A DNA stretch of 64,000 bases, taken from the NCBI GenBank assembly GCA_036245805.1, contig BTRK01000004.1:45138690-45202689 (forward strand). The letters run 5' to 3'. The DNA comes from Pristionchus mayeri (lineage: Eukaryota; Nematoda; Chromadorea; Rhabditida; Neodiplogasteridae). The number at the start of each line of letters is the position of its first letter. Position 1 is the first letter of the stretch. Shown piece after piece: positions 11,168 to 22,678 of this stretch. The notes beneath the pieces were generated by a model. It was not told the origin of the DNA. It searched no databases and saw nothing but the letters and a program-made list of their open reading frames with translations. The position numbers and the translations under genes are program-made.

Positions 11168-12212
11168 ACACAGGTATTCTAAATATTTTAATGCCTCGAC
11201 AATCAGGGTTTCAATTAATCCCTATATCCTTTACTTTCTCCGTCGCATACGATGCGATGTCAAACCATTGCGTGTTGGACAACAATCCTCTCATGGTAGC
11301 TTTTTGATCTGCTGCACTTGCTAGCCTACTCCACTTGCCTCAAGCGGTGCCGCAACCGTTGCGGACAGCTGGTCAGAGGCGGTTGCACGACCGCGACTGA
11401 CGCGGACGCTGAGCTGAAATAGATAGAAGAGAGCGGCATCTCCGGCTTGTCAACCGTTCGTTCTTCCGAATTAAAATTGTATTATCCATGGATGGTCTCT
11501 GTTTATTTTAGACTTCATAACAACATCAACCAACACGATTGGTATGGCTAAAGTCATTTAAAAAATTTTAAAAATCGCATTTCTATTCAATTAAAACTTC
11601 ACACTACACAATGGAAGAAATAAGCCTATTCCTACACTCACCAGTGCATTCTAACAGTAGCGGCAGTTGATCGGGATACGTGGAAACGACGAAGGAAGGG
11701 TAGTGGTAGACGGTCCTGCTGAGATTGGAATAACTGAAGGAACGGGCTGACTTAAGTTTCACGCCTTGTGCACGAGTCCTGATAATTCGTGATTTACAGT
11801 TTCGCTGTTTTTTATATGTTTTAAACAAATACAATAGTGGAAGAAAGTCATTCTAGTTGAATTCCGATATCTACGCATTTGTCAATTGTTTCTTGGGCCA
11901 CAGCAGTCTATCGCTGACAGCGTCGTGATACCATGCACAGTAATTTTGTTAATGCAGAGAGAGTGAGCGATTCTTCTTGTGATCACTCGTATGCTTTGGT
12001 CACACAGACCGGAATAAATAAAGTCAGTAAACTCTCACTTGGTAAATACTGCATAAAAGCTTCGTTGTTTAACGTTCAAGTTACCCAGGTAACTCGAGGA
12101 GGCATGGAACTATTTTATGAGGACAAATGACGTAGTACTCAATGAACGAGCAGGCCGCAGTAGAAAACATGATATAGATTATCACAGGTATCACGAGTGG
12201 ATGGAGGAAGCC
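11168..12212. other. No confident gene; two weak exon-like pieces
   Basis: Two items were seen. First, 11292-11405 resembles the exon at 18451-18591 (shared GCGGTGCCGCAACCG and GACTGACGC blocks) but is rearranged. Second, an open minus-strand piece at 11642-11718 (HYPSFVVSTYPDQLPLLLECTG) has a GTGAGT donor but a poor acceptor context. Otherwise no repeat or motif is supported. Confidence 0.3.
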
Positions 12213-14028
12213 ATGAACGATTTTTTTCAAAGATTTTCAATATTAGCCATATATTGATGGTATAAGGTACTAAGGACAAGAAATCGAAGGAACCAGGTTA
12301 TTTGTCCCAGAGCCGGCTTTTAGACATTTTCCGGTTTTACTACCGGCGATAATGTATTTCTGTCGGCAGAAGAGCTACAGGGATGGCGGAGGTCTTAAAA
12401 AATCGGGAAAAATATGTCAAATAACTTTATCGTTGACAACTTTCTGATTGGACCAAAACTAATAATTCTGGGATCGAAAAACCACATTTTGAATTGAAAA
12501 ATAAATATTTTCCCTATCACGCAGTAGAAACGCAGAGGTTTTTATTGCGGAATATGAAAGACTAATCTCTCATGTGTCTTAGAAACAAATATTAAGGAAA
12601 AATTTTATACCGTATTTTTTGATAATCGCGGTTAAAGGTGAGGCACCGAGGTGACGAATTGGAAATAATTGAAATATTCTACATTTTACGTTGAACTTAG
12701 ACCAGCTTTATGCTGTTTCATTTTGAATGACACAGTATACATCGAAAAATGTTCACAGGAGATCGGATTCAGTAGTTCCAAAAAATTCGATTTTTAAGTC
12801 TCGGATTTTGGCATGTTTAGGGGAATGTAAAATATCTTTATCAAAGTGAACTTCCATTGGTCATGTGCTGAGGTTCAAGTACAGTAGGTAGTCTATCAAC
12901 ATTCATAGAACTCGGCCCTTGCAATTGCTCAAAACATATAGATATTCACAATCGAATTTACGAAAATGAAAGATCCGAAAAACAAAAACAAATCGATTCT
13001 ACTCAGATTTCGCGAAAATCGATCAGATTTGAACGTCAAAATTCATGTTTATACCGTATAAGTCATCAGAGACACTGATTTGTTCAACACACACCATTTG
13101 ATATTTTTTGTTGTTTCAAAGAGATGGAAATATTTTTTTCCAGAAACAAGCAATACAATTGTGTTCACTGGGAATTCATACTCTTATGATCTTAAAATGA
13201 ATTTTAACGTTCAAATCTGATCGATTTTCGCGAAATCTGGGTAGAGTCGATTTGTTTTGTTTTTCGGATCTTCCATTTTCGTAAATTCGATTGTGAATAT
13301 CTATATGTTTTGAGCAATTGCAAGGGCCGAGTTCTATGAATGTTGATAGACTACCTACTGTACTTGAAACTCAGCATATGACCAATGGAAGTTCACTTTG
13401 ATAAAGATATTTTACATTCCCCTAAACATGCCAAAATCCGAGACTTGAAAATCGAATTTTTTGGAACTACTGAATCCGATCTCCTGTGAACATTTTTCGA
13501 TGTATACTGTGTTATTCAAAATGAAACAGCATAAAGCTGGTCTAAGTTCAACGTAAAATGTAGAATATTTCAATTATTTCCAATTCGTCACCTCGGTGCC
13601 TCACCTTTAACCGCGATTATCAAAAAATACGGTATAAAATTTTATTTTCACATTCTTTTCTAAGACACATGAGAGATTAGTCTTTCATATTCCGCAATAA
13701 AAACCTCTGCGTTTCTACTGCGTGATAGGGAAAATATTTATTTTTCAATTCAAAATGTGGTTTTTCGATCCCAGAATTATTAGTTTTGGTCCAATCAGAA
13801 AGTTGTCAACAGTAAAGTTATTTGATATATTTTTCCCGATTTTTTAAGACTTCCTCCATCCTTGTAGCTCTTCTGCGGACTGAAATACAGTATAGCCGGT
13901 AGTAAAACCGGAAAATGTCTAAAAGCCGGCTCTGGGACAAATAACCTGGTTCCTTCGATTTCTTGTCCTTAGTACCTTATACCATCAATATATGGCTAAT
14001 ATTAAAAATATTTGAAAAAAATCGTTCA
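12213..14028. repeat. 1.8-kb palindromic element
   Basis: The arms are about 890 bp, mirrored around an axis near 13120. For example, AAGGTACTAAGGACAAGAAA (12266) is inverted at 13957-13976, and CAATTGCAAGGGCCGAGTTC motifs occur on both sides (about 12915 and 13325). There are no long ORFs. The arms are a few percent diverged, so the copy is not brand new. It is the longest foldback in the window. Confidence 0.8.
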
Positions 14029-14218
14029 CGACGGGGCTAGTTTTGCTTCACTGACTCGCGATACATGTGTTATATTGAACAACACTGTGAACGTTGCTCA
14101 CCTCCCCCTTTCCCTCTTCCTCCTTCTCATTTGGGTTTTCCTAGGTTTTTCGAAAGTGAAGCATGTGGCACTGCATTAGAAAGAACCGTAAAAAGTATAT
14201 TATCCATTTCCCGCAATG

Positions 14219-14264
14219 CGCCGCACCTCAAATCCCAACTTCAGTTGGGATTTGAGGTGCGGCG
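14219..14264. repeat. Perfect 46-bp palindrome
   Basis: Two 22-bp arms (CGCCGCACCTCAAATCCCAA...) flank a 2-bp centre with no mismatch. It lies 26 bp from the RBM19 exon-12 fragment. Confidence 0.85.
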
Positions 14265-14289
14265 TTTCCTCCCCCCTCCATTTCCTCCT

Positions 14290-14338
14290 CGAGAACATGA
14301 ACTCGACGATGATGAATACCTTGCAAGCGCCAATCGAT
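14290..14338 (-). pseudogene. Fragment of RBM19 exon 12 (RRM3)
   Basis: About 49 bp match 34002-34050 of the RBM19 homologue, including GAACATGAACTCGACGATG, with scattered substitutions. In the parent this encodes CKGFAIVEFMF, the RNP1 strand of RRM3. Only part of the exon is present, with no flanking exons, so this is a stray fragment nearly 20 kb from the source. It is distinct from the tandem copies, which cover only exons 22-30. Confidence 0.6.
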
Positions 14339-14735
14339 TTGTAAATGTCTATCTGACATGTCCGTGGCGTTGAATGGGTTACTACATATTTTTCTCAGGT
14401 GCAAGCTACTTGTTCCGCGTCTCAAGCTTCCATCACAACACGAATCTTACTGGTATAATTACCATTTTCGCATCTATGAGGGAGAACCAGCAATGTGAGA
14501 ATTGTCCTTTCAAATTCTTCCGATGGGAAATCAAAGATAATTCATGTTTCACGATTATATTACAAACGTTTAGATTTAGTCTGCCGTAACGTGAGATTAA
14601 TTGTCACACAATTAAAAGAAAACAAAGTATTCTAAGACTTCTCCTAGCTCGGCTGCCCATAATTTATCCCTCCTAGGACAAAGCATAAAAACGATTAATA
14701 GAAAGATTTTTAAAAAAATATCGAAGCCCACTCAC

Positions 14736-14829
14736 CACTTCGAATATCTCAACGACGACGTCGATCAGTCGCTCGTCCCCCCCCAAGAGAAGACCTCATC
14801 GAAGAGACCACGACGAGTAGCAAGATCAG
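14736..14829 (-). pseudogene. Exon-like piece with a G8 frameshift
   Basis: TTTCAG acceptor at 14830 and GTGAGT donor at 14735 enclose 94 nt. One frame gives DLATRRGLFDEVFSWG and, after a run of eight G, the adjacent frame continues DERLIDVVVEIFEV. Removing one G would join them, so either the copy is broken or the homopolymer is miscounted. A decayed copy of its 3' end is at about 15842-15885. Family not recognised. Confidence 0.35.
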
Positions 14830-15149
14830 CTGAAATGAGTAGAGATACTATAGAGCAGTGCTCTAATCACAGCGTATATCGTTTAACCATTTTCTGATTT
14901 TTGCCTAACCAGTTCTTATTGCACGAGAATATCTTCTGCAAATCTCTACCGCATTTCATGATTCGAACCGATTCGCCACGAGATAGCCCAGTTCCGTGTT
15001 TCATGATCAAGATAAAATAATGTCAGAGGTCAGAAGCCAATCATTAGCAGCGTCCGTTTCCAAACAACTAACAAATCAAACATACAGACTAACCGGCCTC
15101 TATCTCACAAGCTTGCCATCCGCCAACCGATCGCACAGCGTCTCCGTGA

Positions 15150-15800
15150 TGTCCATCAGATAGAGGAAGGCGGACGAAGGCAGTTATGAGATAGGGATAG
15201 CTTACAATAGCTTTGTTAGCAATACACGTATCGATTCATTATGCATGTTCTCTGATTGAGCTGTCAGAGATAATTCAGAAGCTACTGTTAAATGTGCGGA
15301 ACCACGGGCATGCATTTTCCTCCCGCAATTATTCCTGCCATTGGAATTTAGATGTAAAAAACTGAAAGAAAAAATAATTCCCTGCGGATCGTCATAGTTC
15401 TCATCCGACGTTGGGCTTTGCCATCTATGACAAAAATATCAATTCAAAATATTTTAAACACCACAAGTATCTGCGCTTCACCCATTCCCTAAATACTCTA
15501 CTTTCTGCATCGTCTCAATAATTGACGCCCCGTTTATGTATAAAAACCAAAGATGAAAGATCTCGCGGGTAAATTTTGCAGTTCTTGGTATTACCCCAAT
15601 AATACGATAAAATAACCAATTTCAAGTATTTCAATTAATTTCCTTTGAAACTCATAAAAACAAAATCCGAAATCTAAGGCAGTTCACGTTTCGCAATCAT
15701 CTTTCAAGTGCTTATATTTCTGAGTCTGCAGTAATTTGAAATTTCATGTGCACAAAAATGAAAATGTTCTTAGCCGTTCTTCTAGTCTGGCTTTTATCAT
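15150..15800. repeat. Copy 1 of a 650-bp direct duplication
   Basis: Aligns to 17610-18312 with shared blocks including ATTCCTGCCATTGGAAT, ATCTGCGCTTCACCCATTCC and AATTTGAAATTTCATRTGCAC. The minus-strand piece about 15107-15181 reads SAFLYLMDITETLCDRLADGKL before a GTGAGA donor but lacks a clear acceptor. The plus-strand ATG at 15768 opens a 14-codon ORF (MKMFLAVLLVWLLS) that looks like a signal peptide but stops at once. Confidence 0.6.
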
Positions 15801-15884
15801 AAAATTGATTTTTAAAATCATAAATCATAGTTCAAATATCGACGTCCACTCACAAGATTGAGTATCTGAATGATGACGTCAGTA

Positions 15885-16450
15885 GGGCGAACCCAAGCTG
15901 GAAACAAGTGAAAATCCAAGGGTAAAACAGCCGTGAACGCAATCGTGTTTTTCGGCTAAATCCAAGTTGGAAACAAGTATGGAGGCGGATCCAAACGGAT
16001 CAAGCGCTTTTCATTTCGCGATGAGCAGTGAAGATAACTAGAGTATCTGGGAATCTGGTTTGGATACAGTACCCACACCAGAACTTGTGCACCGTGGAGA
16101 CTCCGGAGCAGCGGCCCCTCTCCGCGGTGAACTGTCAAAACGCGAGATTCTTCAGGTCACCTTGCGGGACCCACTCGCAGGTTGGGTGATTAAACCGGAG
16201 CTAAGCCATATATCACGAACTCGTAGACAGCGTGCTCTCTGCACGAGACGGGGTTTAGCAAGCGGGCTGAAATCCAACTTGGAATTTCACACTTGGATTC
16301 AACTTGTAACTTCACTTGTTTCCAATTTGGATCTTGTGGTATCCCGTAGTGAAGAAGTGCTATTTTTTCCATCACAAGTGCAGAATTCGAAAGCCCTGCT
16401 CCATGCGCATCGGCGTCCAATTTGATCAAGCAGACAGGAAAACAATCGAA
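15885..16450. repeat. Degenerate inverted repeat with CCAA(G/C)TTGGAAACAAGT units
   Basis: CCAAGCTGGAAACAAGTG (15893) and CCAAGTTGGAAACAAGT (15962) recur inverted at 16312-16330 (CACTTGTTTCCAATTTGG). This suggests an old palindromic element. Borders are unclear. Confidence 0.4.
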
Positions 16451-16549
16451 AATAATATCCCAAAACTATGCGTTGCGCCTTGTTATCATACACTACAACT
16501 TCACATTTTATGCGAGTTTTGGTAGGTCAAAACTCGATAGATCGCTCAC

Positions 16550-16620
16550 CTCTGAACTCCTTGAATTGCACGCATTAGTCCTTCCTCTCGCTTCGTCTCT
16601 TCCTCGGAATTCGCAAAAAT
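16550..16620 (-). other. Isolated exon-like piece (71 nt)
   Basis: Between a GGTTACAG acceptor and a GTGAGC donor, one frame encodes IFANSEEETKREEGLMRAIQGVQ. The splice signals are good and the composition is coding-like, but no phase-compatible partner exon was found nearby. Unassigned. Confidence 0.35.
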
Positions 16621-16699
16621 CTGTAACCGTAGAACAATAAATTTTCAAAAAAGTTTGGGGTAGTGGATTCTTGCTGCACGAAATGAACATAATGATGGA

Positions 16700-17600
16700 C
16701 TTTTCCACTGTATGATTTTCGACTTTTATTCCTGCTGGTAAAAACTTCTACACATGAATCCGTTGACAAATCTTAATTTTTGATAACTCCAGAATGCATG
16801 CAGTTTATTGAAGTAATCACTCCATCTCTAGCGTCGGTTCCAAGAAACAATAACAACAAATAACTGTAGGATAAATGCCACTGTTAAATTGTTTATTTAA
16901 TTAAAAATATTGATTTCAATATGTCGTCCCTCTTATTGATACAAGTCGATTGTTCCTCTATTTAAGCATCATTTACATCACAAATCCAACTGATGGCACA
17001 TCGTAGTACCAAATCTTAGCATTTTTTTGGGTAAAATATATCAGGCTTAAATATCAATGCGGTTAAATTGCATGTGTCCATATTAACAGTTATTATATCC
17101 CTAATGTGATTGAACCAGCAAATCAATTTCAAGAGACATTGTTTTCTAAATCTATGATGGAAATACCGACTTGAAGCTCGGTTCACAGATCAGCTTCGGT
17201 CTCCTAGTCAGTGTGGAGTCACGCATCCGAAGCATAACATTGTATTCTTCTCTATCTTTTCACGTTTCGACAGAAACAAGGAAAAACATAAGTCGCATAC
17301 AGCTACAATAATATTCCCAGCACTTCGGTGTCCTCCTCTACCGTTTTGATCAAGGTCACAAGCAGTTTTTTTAAATCATTCTAATTGGTAGTAAAAATTG
17401 TAAAACTGGCACGAACGTTTCAGCCTCATGATGAATGTAAAATAATGAAAAATGGTTTTGTCTAGTATTCCAGTATAAATAAAATAATAATAATGAAAAT
17501 GATACAATGAACGCGTTGGCAGTTCTTGATGATAACTATTCCATACCGTGCTTCTGTTTTCTGCAAATGAGTAGGTGAGACGATCACGGGCATATGAGTA
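16700..17600. other. AT-rich stretch, nothing supported
   Basis: No ORF with splice context, no inverted repeat and no relation to neighbouring repeats was recognised here. Confidence 0.35.
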
Positions 17601-17609
17601 TCCCCTACA

Positions 17610-18312
17610 TACAGGGATATGGGGGAGGGCGGAAGAGGGCAGTTTTGCAATAGAGATAGCTTAGCAAGAGATAATCTGAGATATTCTTCGACTCGCTTCA
17701 TTCTGCTCGTTGTCTCACTGGATTGGGCTGTCAGTGATAATTCAGAAGGTAGAGAGAAGGCATCTCTACTGTTAAAGGAGAAGAAAAACGCGCATGCATT
17801 TTCCTCTCGCAAGTATTCCTGCCATTGGAATGTACAATTTTATTTAGCGATTCTTATACTATGCCATAGTAAATGATACCCTGAGAAGAAGGAGAGGATT
17901 GGGATATGTGTCCCCAGAACAATCCCAGGATAGATGCAAAAAACTGAAGAAAAAAATTCCCTGCAGATGGTCATAGTTCTCATCCGACGTTGTGAAGCCT
18001 TTGTCATCCATGACAAAAATATTTTAAACGCCACGAGCATCTGCGCTTCACCCATTCCCTATATCCTCTACTTTTTTCATCGTCTCAATTGTTAACACCA
18101 CGATCGTGTAGAAAAAACCAAAACAACAATAAGATAAAATAACCAAATAACCAGTATTTCAATTAATTCCGTTTGAAACTCCTAAATTGAAATCCAAGGT
18201 GTGTAGTTATAGTTTCGCAATCATCTTTCAAATGCTTAGATTTCTGAGTCTGTAGTAATTTGAAATTTCATATGCACAAAAAATGAAAATGTTCTTCGAC
18301 GGTCTTCTAGTC
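17610..18312. repeat. Copy 2 of the 650-bp direct duplication
   Basis: Homologous to 15150-15800 in the same orientation, about 2.5 kb away. An extra segment of about 80 bp around 17840-17930 is absent from copy 1. The small ORF equivalent to MKMFLAVLLV reads MKMFFDGLLVSLSLL here and stays open for 151 codons. There is no further support for coding. Confidence 0.6.
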
Positions 18313-18450
18313 TCGCTCTCACTTTTGTGTATTGAGAGCGAGATTCACGGCAGGATATTTTATGTTTCAGTAGGATTTCAAGTTTCCTTATTGCAGTTCG
18401 ATTCAGGTCCCTTATCTGTCGTTCGGGAACGCTGTGTCGATCCATCTCAC

Positions 18451-18591
18451 CTCCTCGTCAACAGTTGTTTGATCTGCTCCATCTTTCTGTCGTCTCTGCT
18501 GTGCTCATGCGGTGCCGCAACCGTAGAGGAAGACGGAGCGGGCGGGGCTGGGGAAGATCCTGGCGCTTCAGAGGCCGCAGCGCGATTTCGA
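18451..18591 (-). other. Isolated exon-like piece, A/P/S-rich then charged
   Basis: A GCGTCAG acceptor and GTGAGA donor bound 141 nt encoding a low-complexity APGSSPAPPAPSSS stretch, then HSRDDRKMEQIKQLLTRR. Incoming phase 2, outgoing phase 2. A rearranged relative is at 11292-11405. No adjoining exon is certain and the protein is not recognised. Confidence 0.4.
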
Positions 18592-19246
18592 CTGACGCTA
18601 AAACCTGCGTGCGGCTTTTTGACCACTCGAGCATGGCGCATCCTTTACAGGAACCGGTCTATTTGTAGAATTGTGGATAAGCTGAATGTAATTCAATTAA
18701 TTTGTATATATTTTACGCGCCAACACACATCTCATTGATGACGTCAGCATGTGTCTCAAGTTTCGCAAGAATCTCACTGGTGGCAGCATTATATTTTCTG
18801 ACCGAATACGAAGAAGTCACCGACAAATCGGAAAATTATGCGCCTGTGATAACCAATAGAATCCTGAATGTGGCTGGTCAGGAAAACCTATTCCAAGGTG
18901 AATCTTGTTTTCAAATTCGTCAATATAATTAGCTTACCTAAACTTCCGTTAAAGCAGGATAAACCCCTTAGATTATATGAGGAAAACGTAGGCATGTACA
19001 GATAGGATCCTTGAACCATAATCCAAATCCGAAATTTGAAGTCTCTGGCTCAACTTTGAGCCGAGATACACGCGTTTGAAGTTTCTACAGGGCTAAGGGA
19101 CAATCAAGATAGTTTGAAAATCAGGTAGATTCAGGGAAGCGGTCTATCTAAATTTTTTTTTTTTTACTTTTTTTTTACTACCGTTGTCGATTTTTTACTA
19201 CCGTTGTCAAATCCCAATCTGAGACTCTACCGTAATCCCACCGTAC

Positions 19247-22073
19247 CTTCTTGGGCATGCGGACGCTCTTGAGACCGCCGAATGCGGAAAAGAGCGACTC
19301 GACCTCGGAGGGAGAAGCCTGGAGAAGGAGATTGTTATTAGATAACATGTCGGGGAGTAATCAACGACCAGGAGAGACGTCGTGATATGAGCAACTGTTG
19401 TGGCACAAAAACTCATGGCCCGGAATTCCGATTCTTTTGAAGAATTGGCTAATGAAATGTTCTAGTTGAGCTTCAAAACAAGCCTGAGCGTTTATCTACA
19501 AACACATCGGTTCAAAACCAGCGTTACCGGGAGCACGCGTCCGTTGAAAATCCAAGGCACACGATGTGTGTTTTCCTACATGGTGTAGGTTGCCCATTGT
19601 GCGGTCTTCGCGCCTCTCCCGCCTCCTCGCGCGTTCTCTCACCCGGCGTGAATAGAGAGCGCGCGTTTTTTGTACTCTCTCGCTCGCTCCTTTTCGCATG
19701 CAGCTTACAGCTACATTTGTCGAAGGGGAACCCCTTGATGAAAGTTTTGCCGTCGCTTGCCCCTACTAATGAAAAATTAGTACGGGGCTGAACCAATGTG
19801 CAAAGCTATACCTTCTATTCGGAACACCAGTTCGCTTTCTTCAGCTGTTATCAGTAAATCGATAAAGATTACCTGGAATGGCACATTCCTCACAATCAAT
19901 TTCATCGAATCGCCCTGTTCCAATCGATCGACAGTCTGCAAAGAGGAGAGAGAGATAGAGGATTGTAAGCAATTGGAATCGAACAGTCATTAGCGAATGC
20001 CTTGCCCAAGGAATATCAGATAGGCGCAGCATAAATTCACTTGGATGTTCACTGAACAATGATATTTTTGATTGCCTTTTTCCGGAACAAAATTGAGAAC
20101 AAAGAAGCCATTGAAAAAATATAGACGAAGAGTGAAACACGAATATCTCGATTATGATCAAACCCAATTTTCTTGCAATTATTTTTTTCCAGAGTTGGAT
20201 AACTGCTTACAATAGGATCCCTAATTGCCCTACTGTTCGTAAGAAAACCTTGCAACACTAAAGCCCTAGAGGGGAAGCCGTCCTCTTCACCACACCGTAA
20301 TCCCACCGTACCTTCCTCTGCTTCTTCTTCGTGTCGTCAGTCAGTTCGCGATTCGAGTGCTTCAATTCGATCGAGTGACCAGCCAGAAGTGCACCCTGAT
20401 GAGGTAAGGAATTATTATTATAAATACATGCGGGGCAAAGGTGCATTGAATTGACGGAGAGTGGATTGCTTTGAAAATGGCATGAAACATCAATCTGAAT
20501 TCCAAATGTTGAGATTATTTCCTTTCAACTTATCGGCCGAATTTCTCGTGCTATCACTATCATAATGACGAAATTGTAAGAACTTTATCGTACTCATCAT
20601 CCCTGATCCTACAGTAGGGTTGCCCGTACGAATACGAATAGTCGGTATTCGCACCCTCTTCCCTTCCCCTCGCCCCTCTTTCTCTTTCTGTTCGCTCGAC
20701 CGAGATCCTCTGCCAGGGGGCACGAATAGTTCGTTCTCAGCGAACTATTCGCTCCCTCTCTCCCCTACTCTCTGTACTCTCCCTACAACGAATTGCTCTG
20801 ACCTTAGCCAGGAAAATTACCGTAGCCAATTTTTACACTTTCGCGATCAATATTTGCGGCCCATCTCTTGTAAGATGCACCGTAGCATACTCATCACCCC
20901 ACCCAAGATTCATCTCAAACGGATTGGAAACCAGCGAGAGCTGTAGTAAAATCGTAGAAATTGGTTACCGTAATCCGGTCATTTTGGCCAAACAGACCAC
21001 CCCGCACTGGGAAGAACTCAGTAAATGATATAATCAACGCAGGTTGAAAGAGCATCATTTGAAATACCCTACACCACGTTTAGATCAGCCTAGAATGACG
21101 TTTGCTTTTACCTCTGCGGACCCCCTCAAATGGGTGATTCTCTCGTGATGTCTATCTTATATAGTCAACTATGATATAGGAATACTAGTGGGGGAGGGGA
21201 TGATGAATGATAGCAACGGTTAAAAAGTCCGAGTGCGATGGGCTCCATCCCCTGTGAACAGAGAGTAAGGGAGAGAGGGAGCGAATAGTTCGCTGAGAAC
21301 GAACTATTCGTGCCCCCTGGCAGAGAGCGCGAACTATTCGTTGAGATAGCGGGGAGTGACCTCTCGATTGGAACACGAGCGAGAGAGGGAAGGGAAGCGC
21401 CCCAGAGGGGACGAATAGCGCAAATTCGTTCCTGCATCCCTATCCTACAGTAATCCTTCCTTCATCCTACAATAACCTTTCCTTCTCTGATCCTACCGTA
21501 ATCCTCCCGTCCCTCATCCTACAGTACCTGCATGGTTTGATCGTTTCCATGGCGTCGTATTTCGTCCAGAATTGAACGAAACCGAATCCCATCGAAAGAG
21601 GAGAAGAGGTATCGGCGGAGTTGAATTTGCGAGAGACCTGTCAAGGTGAACATTATATCAACAGTTACACTGATTTCTCTGCAACATCATATTTTCAGTT
21701 AACACACACCCTCTCTCTCTAGCGGATATTTTGATAAACTAAGGAACCGTGACACCGTGCCGTTCCCTTCGCCCTCACGATTCATCACCGAACCTTGAAA
21801 CGCAGAGCATACTTGGTAATTCGAGAATTTTTGTTCTTTTAGAGAAAAACCCAAGACGCAACTGTTTTTTGCGGAACCGGAACACATGATATCCCACTCG
21901 TGAAACACATTACTCCCTATACCTCATCACTTCCCCTTCTGTCAAACGAAGTACCTTTACATGGGCGATTTCGAATCTCTGTCTGAAGAGTTTCTCGAGT
22001 GCCTCATCGTCCGTCTCCCACGAGAGATTATTCACAAAGACGACGGCATTCTCCTCAGGGTCACCACGATCAA
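19247..22073 (-). pseudogene. RBM19 tail copy C (exons 22-26 only)
   Basis: Exon equivalents are 21955-22073, 21528-21637, 20312-20395, 19873-19935 and 19247-19318. They correspond to RRM5 and the first half of RRM6 (VVFVNNLSWETDDEALEK; MGFGFVQFWTK; SPSEVESLFSAFGG). The second is 110 nt instead of 111: one base is lost in IKTMQ, shifting the frame. Exons 27-30 are missing; homology ends near 19225. No initiation codon or upstream exon exists. A hAT-like MITE (20615-21442) occupies one intron. Splice sites are retained, so it could be spliced if transcribed by read-through, but it could not make a full RRM pair. Confidence 0.85.
20615..21442. mobile_element. hAT-like palindromic element, 828 bp
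   Basis: Perfect 8-bp target duplication TCCTACAG (20607-20614 and 21443-21450) with ends TAGGGTTGC and TAGGGATGC (inverted). The subterminal arms repeat the block CGAATAGTTCG several times, with AGCGAACTATTCG on both arms. Same end sequence as the 9153-9540 element, hence the same family or sharing one transposase source. No ORF for a transposase. Confidence 0.85.
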
Positions 22074-22079
22074 CTGGAG

Positions 22080-22678
22080 AGAAGGGGAGAGATTAAAGAT
22101 CAGAGATCAGTAAATTTAAGCAGGCTTTCTTTCTGTCTTGGTGATTGTGGGGTTTTATATCCAGGATTAAGTAGACCATTGAAAACCGTAATATATACTC
22201 CTCATAGGGTACGGATAAAGCGAGAAATCCACTGCTTTCATTTTGTCCAATTCAAGATTTTTCCAATTTAATTTTTGTAAATTTCACTTGATGGAGACAC
22301 AACGATTTCTCAGAATGATTCTTACCAAACTTCGAAGATACAATAAATAAAGCACGAGGTTGAAGGAACCAAAATTCAGGGTTACTAGTGATTTTTTATA
22401 TCTCATATCAAAAAAATGCAATGAAAACAGGATTGGATAAGAATAAACTCAACAACAATTCTGGTACCTGATCTACCAATCGATCGATAACAATGAACAA
22501 CAATGATACTAAAATAAAGTGTCAGAAATAATTTTCTAAGAATTCTAACAAGTTCAAGTTTAGAGAAATAACAGCTCAATAGAAACTACTCGCTTTTCAA
22601 AGGATGTCGGTAAAAGAACGATATTCAGAGAAAACACACTGGAAGTGGGCGGAGCTTCTGAAGGGGCGTGGCCTCTGC
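22080..22678. repeat. Junction segment between tail copies C and B
   Basis: Homologous to about 26585-27080. The first 35-40 bp still match intron 21 of the full gene (AAAGATCAGAGATCAG); after that both junctions share GCAGGCTTTCTTTCTGTC, which is absent from intron 21. So both extra copies carry the same breakpoint, and the second copy probably arose from the first by unequal crossing-over. Confidence 0.6.

Noticed and set aside
14065..14373. 102-codon plus-strand ORF
   Set aside because: It spans the perfect palindrome and the antisense of the RBM19 exon-12 fragment; the composition is that of the antisense strand.
19496..19796. Overlapping ORFs on both strands near 19.5-19.8 kb
   Set aside because: They lie inside an intron of tail copy C with no splice sites or homology, and overlap in several frames, typical of chance in GC-richer sequence.
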